5,208 nt of DNA, from contig QMOE01000217.1 of NCBI GenBank assembly GCA_003648125.1, forward strand, positions 1-5,208. The letters are read 5' to 3'. The DNA is from Chloroflexota bacterium. Its GTDB lineage: Bacteria > Chloroflexota > Anaerolineae > B4-G1. The notes under the pieces were generated by a model. The model was not told the origin of the DNA. It searched no databases and saw only the letters and a list, made by a program, of their open reading frames with translations. Positions 1-4,538 of this stretch are shown here, piece after piece. Within the stretch, counting starts at the first letter, position 1. Each line of letters starts with the position of its first letter. Both the position numbers and the translations under genes were made by a program.

Positions 1-37
1 CAATTCCCGTCGGGCATTTTCCTCATAACGGGAATTG
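1..37. repeat. Inverted repeat at the window edge
   Basis: A perfect 10-bp inverted repeat, CAATTCCCGT (1-10) against ACGGGAATTG (28-37), encloses a 17-nt loop. The left arm starts at the first base of the window, so the stem may be longer. There is no T-run after the right arm, so it is not a convincing intrinsic terminator for an upstream gene. It is followed at once by another inverted repeat: CTGCC (38-42) against GGCAG (55-59), with TCTG/CAGA nested inside. It may be the left part of the hairpin-rich repeat that continues to 108. Confidence 0.5.
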
Positions 38-54
38 CTGCCTCTGAACAGAAA

Positions 55-108
55 GGCAGGTTTGGAAACCTGCCCTACAGTCAGCGCGATTTCCAATCGC
101 GGCTACAG
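55..108. repeat. Tandem hairpin repeat with CTACAG ends
   Basis: Two hairpins sit side by side. The first has arms GGCAGGTTT (55-63) and AAACCTGCC (66-74) with a GG loop, followed by CTACAG (75-80). The second has arms CGCGATT (85-91) and AATCGCG (95-101) with a TCC loop, followed by CTACAG (103-108). The two CTACAG motifs are exactly 28 nt apart. The stems differ in sequence but both are perfect, and both centre on a TTGGAAA-type core (read on the opposite strand for the second). The pair at 1387-1436 has the same architecture, so this looks like a dispersed palindromic intergenic repeat family (REP- or MITE-like). Its function is unknown. Confidence 0.7.
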
Positions 109-144
109 CGCGCAAACGCCCCGAAATATTGAAAAGATACCTTT

Positions 145-174
145 TCTCTGTGTCTTCTCCGTGAATCTCTGTGT
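145..174. repeat. Short phased CTCTGTG-type repeat
   Basis: TCTCTGTGT occurs at 145-153 and again at 166-174, with a degenerate copy, TCTCCGTGA, at 156-164. The copy starts are spaced 11 and 10 nt, about one helical turn. On the other strand it reads as an ACACAGAG-rich stretch. From memory, similar phrases turn up in intergenic regions of several bacterial phyla, but I cannot verify this here. It lies about 40 nt upstream of the recO -35 element, so it could bind a protein on one face of the DNA or be inert repeat sequence. Confidence 0.45.
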
Positions 175-211
175 AACAGAAACTTGGCAAAAGTGTCCGG
201 TAGAGAATCGT

Positions 212-239
212 TTGCGCCTCGTCACCAGGATGGTATAAT
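212..239 (+). promoter_or_regulatory. recO promoter, sigma70 type
   Basis: A perfect -10 hexamer TATAAT lies at 234-239 within GGTATAATGG. A weak -35, TTGCGC, lies at 212-217 with a 16-nt spacer. The expected start point is about 245-247, immediately before the Shine-Dalgarno GAGGGGA (247-253). The recO mRNA would therefore have a leader of only about 14 nt. Confidence 0.7.
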
Positions 240-259
240 GGCGCGCGAGGGGAACAAAC

Positions 260-1096
260 GTGAGCACAGAGCGACTGTATCGTACCAAAGGCATCGTGAT
301 ACGCCGGCGCAACCAGGGCGAAGCCGACCGCGTCCTAGCCCTGTGCACGCCGTCCGGCAAAATCGAGGTCATCGTCAAAGGGGCGCGCAAGACGCGCAGC
401 CGCAAGGCTGGTCACGTCGAACTGTTCGCCCGCTCCAACTTTGTCATCTCACGGGTCAAAAATTCGTGGGACATTGTCAGCCAGGCCGAGATGCTCGAAC
501 CTCACACGCGCTTGCGCGGCGACCTGCTGCGCGGGACCCACGCCCGTTACGCCGTCGAATTGCTCGACCGCTTCTTTGCCCAGGGGGAGGGCGGGCCGGC
601 GCTCTTTGACTTGCTCAACCACATCCTCACCTGGCTGTGCGCGGATGATGACCCGGACCTGAGCATTCGCTTTTACGAGCAGCACCTGCTGGGCCTGGCT
701 GGATTTCGCCCCCAGTTGGACGTTTGCGTGGGCGAGCATCACGGACACGTCTCGCTCCGGCCCCGCGAGCCGGTGGAGGACGAGCGACCATACGGCTTTG
801 ACCCAGAGCAGGGTGGGGCGCTGTGCCGGGATTGCTACGCCGGGCGCGTGAGGCAGCCGGCAATCGTGGCTCTTTCGCCCGCCGGGCTGCTCTTTCTGCA
901 AGAGTGTCAACGCGGGCCGTACTCCAAACTGCGCACCCGGCAAACTCTGCCCGCGCTGCACGCTGAGGTGGAGTGCGTGATGCGCCATTACATCACCTAC
1001 CACCTGGAGCAGAGCGTGAAATCGGGCGCGTTCCTGCGGCAGTTGAAGCGGCAGGATGCGGAAAGGGGAGGGGAAACCGCCACTAGACTGGCTTGA
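260..1096 (+). CDS. recO: DNA repair protein RecO
   Basis: RecO is the recombination mediator that, with RecR (and RecF), loads RecA onto SSB-coated single-stranded DNA and anneals complementary strands. The 278-aa length is typical or slightly long. The N-terminal OB-fold (about residues 5-80) shows the family pattern RTKGIVIRRRNQGEADRVLALCTPSGKIEVIVKG-like with a basic KGARKTRSRKAGH stretch (40-52); the helical C-terminal domain follows. The zinc-knuckle region is atypical: C156-x2-E159 replaces the usual first CxxC pair, while the second pair, C189-x2-C192, is intact; nearby H160, H161 and H163 could substitute. The GTG start at 260 is chosen because GAGGGGA (247-253) lies 6 nt upstream and the family-typical RTKGIV start follows within a few residues. 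It appears monocistronic, with its own promoter at 212-239. The promoter for the next operon overlaps its stop codon. Confidence 0.93.
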   Translation: MSTERLYRTKGIVIRRRNQGEADRVLALCTPSGKIEVIVKGARKTRSRKAGHVELFARSNFVISRVKNSWDIVSQAEMLEPHTRLRGDLLRGTHARYAVELLDRFFAQGEGGPALFDLLNHILTWLCADDDPDLSIRFYEQHLLGLAGFRPQLDVCVGEHHGHVSLRPREPVEDERPYGFDPEQGGALCRDCYAGRVRQPAIVALSPAGLLFLQECQRGPYSKLRTRQTLPALHAEVECVMRHYITYHLEQSVKSGAFLRQLKRQDAERGGETATRLA

Positions 1097-1121
1097 CGAA
1101 GCAGGTGTGATCGGATAGAAT
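1093..1121 (+). promoter_or_regulatory. Strong sigma70-type promoter at recO stop
   Basis: TTGACG (1093-1098) and TAGAAT (1116-1121) are separated by exactly 17 nt, and each hexamer matches the sigma70 consensus at five of six positions. The -35 overlaps the recO TGA stop (1094-1096). The expected start is near 1128, on the same strand as the operon beginning at 1555. No other promoter of comparable quality was found in the gap, so this is the best candidate for driving the operon. Reading the two hexamers is direct observation; the use of this promoter is inferred. Confidence 0.6.
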
Positions 1122-1350
1122 TCGCGTATAGGTACTGTTGTGGTCAGAGATGAGCATAAACAGATAATTATGCGGGCTAGAGTGAAACACGGACTATCAA
1201 GAAATGCGGTAAAATGTCGAGGTAAATTTGCTCTCTGAGGAGGAATTTTCAGGCGGGGAGCAATAGACCTGCTCGGACGATTTTTTGAAAATGGGCAAGC
1301 CTGAATGAGAAATATGAGCTGATCGGTGGGTCAGGATAGGACCTTAACCA

Positions 1351-1473
1351 ACGACAGATAGTATCTTCTCAAAAAGTTGGGGCATTTGTAGGCCGGATTG
1401 GTAATCCGGCTGGTCGGAATACCATTCCGACCTACATTCCCCCGGATTATTGAGATGATACGACAGATAGTAT
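1351..1473. mobile_element. MITE-like palindromic element with 14-bp direct repeats
   Basis: The 14-mer ACGACAGATAGTAT occurs perfectly at 1351-1364 and 1460-1473. Between them the sequence is a long imperfect palindrome. GTATCTTCTCAA (1361-1372) mirrors TTGAGATGATAC (1450-1461) with one mismatch; GGGG (1379-1382) mirrors CCCC; and TGTAGG (1387-1392) mirrors CCTACA (1431-1436). The core is two perfect hairpins: GCCGGATT/AATCCGGC with loop GGT (1392-1410) and GGTCGGAAT/ATTCCGACC with loop ACC (1412-1432). No transposase is encoded. Direct repeats around a palindrome fit a non-autonomous insertion with a target-site duplication. However, the repeats overlap the palindrome ends by a few bases, so paired operator sites or local duplication remain possible. 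The core matches the architecture of the hairpins at 55-108. Confidence 0.6.
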
Positions 1474-1497
1474 GCCAGGATCATCCCGATTTATCAA

Positions 1498-1525
1498 GTG
1501 GAGGCGGCACTAGCACCGCTGCCAC
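1498..1525 (+). promoter_or_regulatory. Leader hairpin before the operon
   Basis: GTGGAGGCGG (1498-1507) can pair with CCGCTGCCAC (1516-1525) through ten positions, including one G-U pair and one A-G mismatch, around an 8-nt loop. It ends 16 nt before the Shine-Dalgarno at 1542-1548. No U-run follows, so it is not a standard terminator. It is followed by an AT-rich imperfect dyad, CTCATATTATACGAG (1530-1544), which touches the Shine-Dalgarno and could be an operator or a weak masking structure. Confidence 0.35.
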
Positions 1526-1541
1526 TATACTCATATTATAC

Positions 1542-1548
1542 GAGGAGG
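1542..1548 (+). promoter_or_regulatory. Ribosome binding site deciding the ATG start
   Basis: GAGGAGG lies 6 nt before ATG 1555, while the in-frame GTG at 1498 has no such site. The FAD-binding strand begins a few residues after Met 1555, as usual for the family, so the shorter reading is preferred. Confidence 0.8.
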
Positions 1549-1554
1549 CACATA

Positions 1555-2712
1555 ATGACCACCAAAGTATACGACGCTATCGTCGTCGGCGCGGGGAGCG
1601 TTGGGCTGCCGGCCGCTTTCTATATGGCCCAGGCTGGCCTCAGGCCGCTCGTGATTGACCAGTTCGCCAGCCCTGGGCAAGGCTCGAACAAGGCCGCCAT
1701 CGGCGGTATCCGCGCCACCCATTCTGCCCCCTCCAAGATCAACATCTGTCTCAAATCGCTAGAGATATTCTCCACCTGGCAAGAGACCTACGGGGATGAC
1801 ATCGAGTGGTACCAGGGCGGCTATTCCTTCGTCGCCTACGGGGAGCGGGAGGGGCGCGTGCTCAAAGACCTGCTGAAAATCCAGCAGGGGTACGGGCTAG
1901 ATATCCGCTGGCTGGAACGGGACGACATTCTGGCAATGATCCCGGCCCTGAACAGCGATGGCATCATCGGCGGCACCTACTCGCCAGGGGATGGGTCGGC
2001 CTCGCCGCTGCTGAGCGCGCACGCCTTTTACACCCGAGCCAAAGAGCGCGGGGCCGAGTTTCGCTTCCGCGAGCGCGTCACCGGCATTATTCGCCGTCGC
2101 GGGAAGGTGGTGGGTGTGCGCACCGACAAAGGAGGCTATGCCACGGGGACGGTCGTCAACGCCGCCGGCCCCTGGGCGCGGGCGGCGGCCCAGATGGCCG
2201 GGCTGGACGTACAGGTGGTGCCGGACAGCCACGAGGGGGGCATCACTGAGCCGGTGGCCCGCTTTGTGGAGCCGATGGTGGTGGACATCCGGCCGGCAGA
2301 GGGTTCCAAGAACTATTACTTTTACCAGCACGGTACCGGCGCTATCGTCTTTTGCATCACGCCAGAGCCGCCCATCGTTGGCACCGATAGGCGGGAGACC
2401 TCGGTCTTTTTGCCGATGGTCGCCCGGCGCATGGTTGACCTGATGCCCAAGCTGGCTAACGTCAAAGTGCGCCGCACCTGGCGCGGCCTCTACCCCATGA
2501 CGCCCGACGGCTTTCCCATCGTCGGCCGGGCGCGGGAGTTGGAGGGATACGTCTACGCTGTGGGCATGTGCGGGCAGGGGTATATGCTAGGGCCGGGCCT
2601 GGGCGTTCTGCTGGCCTCGCTGGTACAGGGCGACCTGAGCGCGGAGGACGAGCAAATTCTCGAGGAATTAAGCCCGTACCGCGAGTTTGGGGCGGAGGAA
2701 AAACTAAAGTGA
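1555..2712 (+). CDS. FAD-dependent oxidoreductase, DAO family (amino/imino-acid oxidase or dehydrogenase)
   Basis: A 385-aa flavoenzyme of the DAO superfamily, which includes glycine/sarcosine oxidases, D-amino-acid dehydrogenases and proline/hydroxyproline dehydrogenase beta subunits; these oxidise a C-N bond to an imine. Visible features are the N-terminal Rossmann motif GAGSVG (12-17) with acidic D35 at the end of strand 2, for FAD ribose binding; the flavin-side loop GSNKAAIGGIRATHS (43-57); VNAAGPWA (201-208); TPDGFPIVG (316-324); and the C-terminal glycine-rich FAD-binding GMCGQGYMLGPGLG (337-350). The length fits a single-subunit or beta-type enzyme. There is no signal peptide or membrane segment, so it is probably cytoplasmic. 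The family is secure; the substrate is not readable from sequence. The OCD-family gene downstream suggests a cyclic or linear imino-acid product. Its stop overlaps the next start in GTGA (2709-2712). First gene of the operon. Confidence 0.88.
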   Translation: MTTKVYDAIVVGAGSVGLPAAFYMAQAGLRPLVIDQFASPGQGSNKAAIGGIRATHSAPSKINICLKSLEIFSTWQETYGDDIEWYQGGYSFVAYGEREGRVLKDLLKIQQGYGLDIRWLERDDILAMIPALNSDGIIGGTYSPGDGSASPLLSAHAFYTRAKERGAEFRFRERVTGIIRRRGKVVGVRTDKGGYATGTVVNAAGPWARAAAQMAGLDVQVVPDSHEGGITEPVARFVEPMVVDIRPAEGSKNYYFYQHGTGAIVFCITPEPPIVGTDRRETSVFLPMVARRMVDLMPKLANVKVRRTWRGLYPMTPDGFPIVGRARELEGYVYAVGMCGQGYMLGPGLGVLLASLVQGDLSAEDEQILEELSPYREFGAEEKLK

Positions 2713-2951
2713 CAAAAGATGACGCCGTAGAGCAACTGTGCCGGCGACTCGGCTCCCGTGATCCGCGACAGGTTGCCGCGTGGCGACGGATGACGCCGGC
2801 CCGGCGGCTGGAACTGGCGTTTCAGGCCTATCAGTTTGCTCTCGACGCGGTGCGCCTGACAGAGCGGCGGCGGCATCCTGATCTATCTCCCGAGGAACTC
2901 GATTGGCGCGTCACGAGGCGTATGCAGGGAAACTATCAATTGGGTAGGTGA
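2709..2951 (+). CDS. Small arginine-rich helical protein, partner of the nucleotidyltransferase
   Basis: An 80-aa protein without a recognised named domain. It is strongly charged and Arg-rich, predicted helical, with a central amphipathic segment TPARRLELAFQAYQFALDAVR (29-49), then HPDLSPEELDWRVTRRMQG (56-74). That layout (a 'TPxxRLxLAF' helix followed by 'HPDxSxEE...RRxxG') recurs, from memory, in short proteins encoded directly before nucleotidyltransferase-fold genes. The GTG start (2709) overlaps the preceding TGA in GTGA, with GGAGG at 2694-2698 about 10 nt upstream. The nearby ATG at 2719 is out of frame. The stop is 4 nt before the nucleotidyltransferase start, so co-translation is likely. 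A role as partner, adaptor or antitoxin-like regulator of that enzyme is inference from position only. Confidence 0.75.
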   Translation: MTKDDAVEQLCRRLGSRDPRQVAAWRRMTPARRLELAFQAYQFALDAVRLTERRRHPDLSPEELDWRVTRRMQGNYQLGR

Positions 2952-2955
2952 AAAG

Positions 2956-3558
2956 ATGGAACACGTCCGCGACTATGAGTTGAAAGCCTTTTTTACCTAC
3001 GTGGTTGATGTGCTAGAGCAACTCGACGTTCCCTACATGGTTGTGGGCGGCTTTGCGGCAATTTTTTATGGCGAACCTCGTTTGACCCTTGACGTGGACA
3101 TTGTCGTGGATATGAAGGGGCGACACATTGCGCCGTTTGTGCGAGCCTTCCCGATTCCTGATTATTACGTCAGCGAGAAAGGTATTCGCGACTCGCTCCA
3201 GCGGCGTTACCCATTCAACGTAATCCAACCAACGACTGGGGCAAAGGTGGATCTGGTCCCCTTACTGCACGATCCGTTCACCCGAGCTGCTTTTCAACGC
3301 CGCCAAAGGTTAGAGTACGACGAGTTTGGCCGCTCGGCGACCTTTATCACGCCAGAGGACATTGTTTTGGCCAAGTTAATCGCTTTTCGGGAAACAGGAT
3401 CGGACAGGCACATCCGCGACGTTCGGGGAGTGCTCACTGCTCAATGGGGAGAATTAGACCTTGAAGCTATCAGGCGCGGCGCTCGTACAGCCGAAATGCT
3501 GGATCGGTTGGAGGAGCTTTTCAAAGTAGCCCACCGTGAAACGGAGGGACAAGAATGA
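2956..3558 (+). CDS. Nucleotidyltransferase-fold protein (AbiEii / DUF6036-like)
   Basis: A 200-aa minimal nucleotidyltransferase of the pol-beta superfamily. The core motif is GGFAAIFYGEPRLTLDVDIVV: G31-G32, then D46-x-D48 as the first two metal-binding carboxylates, with D99 in AKVDLVPL as the likely third. After the catalytic core, ITPEDIVLAKLIAFRETGSDRHIRDV (131-156) matches the C-terminal signature of AbiEii-like and related families, with K140 and an R/D-rich helix. All three acidic residues are kept, so it is probably active. Related proteins include type IV toxin-antitoxin toxins that modify tRNA, but many are uncharacterised; the target here is unknown. TAGGTGA (2945-2951) serves as ribosome binding site. 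The stop overlaps the OCD start in ATGA. A hand count of 3061-3120 gives 28 of 60 G/C, against 48 of 60 in 3961-4020, suggesting a different origin from the flanking metabolic genes. Confidence 0.83.
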   Translation: MEHVRDYELKAFFTYVVDVLEQLDVPYMVVGGFAAIFYGEPRLTLDVDIVVDMKGRHIAPFVRAFPIPDYYVSEKGIRDSLQRRYPFNVIQPTTGAKVDLVPLLHDPFTRAAFQRRQRLEYDEFGRSATFITPEDIVLAKLIAFRETGSDRHIRDVRGVLTAQWGELDLEAIRRGARTAEMLDRLEELFKVAHRETEGQE

Positions 3559-4538
3559 AGCTGCGCATTCTCTCCGGCCAAGACGTGCGGAGCGCGCTGC
3601 CGATGCGCCGGGCTATCGAGGTGGTAAAGCAAGCCTTTGCCCAGCTCTCCACCGGGCAGGCCCAAGCGCCGCTGCGGACGGCGCTGGATGTACCCCGTCA
3701 CAGCGGCGTCACGCTCTTTATGCCGGGCTATCTGGCCGCCGACGACCAGATGGCGGTCAAGATTGTCTCTGTTTTCAACGATAATCCCGCCAAAGGTCTG
3801 CCGCTCATCCACGCGCTGGTCGTGGTGGTGGACGCGACGACCGGCGCGCCGGCAGCCGTGATGGACGGGACGTACCTGACCGCGCTGCGCACGGGCGCGG
3901 CCTCCGGCGCCGCCACTGATCTGCTGGCCCGCCGGGATGCGCGCGTCGCCGCCATTTTTGGCGCAGGCGCGCAGGGCCGCGCGCAGTTGGAGGCGGTCTG
4001 CGCCGCGCGTGCCATCGAGCAAGCCTGGGTCTATGACGCGCTGCCGGAGCAGGCGCAAGTTTACGCCGCCGAGATGAGCGAGCGATTGGCGCTGTCAGTG
4101 CGCGTGGCCGGCACCCCCTCTGAGGCAGTGCGCCAGGCCGACGTCATCTGCACCGCCACCACTTCTCACGTTCCCGTTTTCGACGACGGCGACGTGCGGC
4201 CTGGCACGCACATCAATGGGGTGGGGGCCTACACCCCGCAGATGCAAGAGATTCCGGCGGAGACGGTGCTGCGGGCCAAAGTGGTGATTGATCACCACGC
4301 AGCCAGCCTGGCCGAGGCGGGGGATTTGCTGATCCCGCTGGAGCAGGGCTTGATGACCGAGGATCATATCTACGCTGAACTGGGCGAGATCGCCGCCGGG
4401 CGCAAGCCAGGGCGGGAGACGGAGGAGGAGATTACCTTCTTCAAGTCGGTGGGCGTGGCTGTGCAGGATGTGGCGGCGGCCGCCGCCGTGCTGGAGGCGG
4501 CCTGCAAGCTGGGCCTGGGAACAGAGGTATCGCTCTAG
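3555..4538 (+). CDS. Ornithine cyclodeaminase / mu-crystallin family protein, probable imine reductase
   Basis: A 327-aa member of the OCD/mu-crystallin family, which contains ornithine cyclodeaminases, alanine dehydrogenases, and ketimine and delta1-pyrroline-2-carboxylate reductases. It has a substrate-binding N-terminal half with R41, K69 in VKIVSV, and R112 in DGTYLTALRTGAASG (104-118). The NAD(P) Rossmann motif GAGAQG is at 136-141, and HINGVGAYTPQMQEI (219-233) is the segment that carries the catalytic Asp in true ornithine cyclodeaminase. Here Y226-T227 sits where that Asp is expected, so an ornithine deaminase activity is doubtful and an imine reductase or amino-acid dehydrogenase role is more likely. 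The start is fixed by GGAGGG (3543-3548), 6 nt before ATG, in an ATGA overlap with the nucleotidyltransferase stop. With the upstream flavoenzyme it could reduce the imine that the latter makes; this is inference. Confidence 0.85.
   Translation: MKLRILSGQDVRSALPMRRAIEVVKQAFAQLSTGQAQAPLRTALDVPRHSGVTLFMPGYLAADDQMAVKIVSVFNDNPAKGLPLIHALVVVVDATTGAPAAVMDGTYLTALRTGAASGAATDLLARRDARVAAIFGAGAQGRAQLEAVCAARAIEQAWVYDALPEQAQVYAAEMSERLALSVRVAGTPSEAVRQADVICTATTSHVPVFDDGDVRPGTHINGVGAYTPQMQEIPAETVLRAKVVIDHHAASLAEAGDLLIPLEQGLMTEDHIYAELGEIAAGRKPGRETEEEITFFKSVGVAVQDVAAAAAVLEAACKLGLGTEVSL

Larger units (their letters stand above)
1128..1554 (+). promoter_or_regulatory. Long operon leader, no supported gene
   Basis: This is the bulk of the 458-base gap between recO and the operon. 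I see no protein gene. The longest plausible small frame (1170-1238, 22 codons, very basic) has no Shine-Dalgarno. A strong GAGGAGG-like sequence at 1236-1244 is not followed by any start codon. Local pairings include GAGCA/TGCTC (1258-1262 with 1270-1274), ATTTTC/GAAAAT (1245-1250 with 1287-1292), TTCAGGC/GCCTGAA (1248-1254 with 1299-1305), and GGTC/GACC (1329-1332 with 1340-1343). The second and third share bases 1248-1250 and exclude each other. The palindromic element at 1351-1473 and the hairpin at 1498-1525 complete it. No known riboswitch class was recognised. Confidence 0.4.

Noticed and set aside
1..108. CRISPR array
   Set aside because: The repeated hairpins are adjacent, have different sequences and no unique spacers; they are palindromic repeats.
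35..238. Small + strand open frame before recO
   Set aside because: It runs through the palindromic repeats and the recO promoter, has no Shine-Dalgarno and its translation looks like no protein family.
449..1003. Long minus-strand open frame opposite recO
   Set aside because: A shadow of GC-rich coding sequence; recO on the + strand is clearly the real gene and the antisense translation is low-complexity without motifs.
1170..1238. 22-codon basic leader peptide
   Set aside because: No Shine-Dalgarno before ATG 1170 and no run of regulatory codons; too short to support from sequence alone.
1258..1286. Intrinsic terminator in the leader
   Set aside because: The stem is only 5 bp (GAGCA/TGCTC) and the T6 run begins 6 nt after it, too far for a usual terminator.
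1511..1527. Sigma54 promoter before the operon
   Set aside because: TAGCACCGCTGCCAC recalls TGGCAC-N5-TTGC, but the conserved GG is broken and no GC falls at the -12 position.
1498..1554. GTG start extending the flavoenzyme by 19 residues
   Set aside because: No ribosome binding site at 1498, the added residues are not typical of the FAD fold, and ATG 1555 has GAGGAGG at ideal spacing. The GTG also lies inside a hairpin arm.
3441..4058. Long minus-strand open frame opposite the OCD gene
   Set aside because: Codon shadow of a gene of about 80 percent local GC; the translation is Arg/Gly-rich and unrecognisable.
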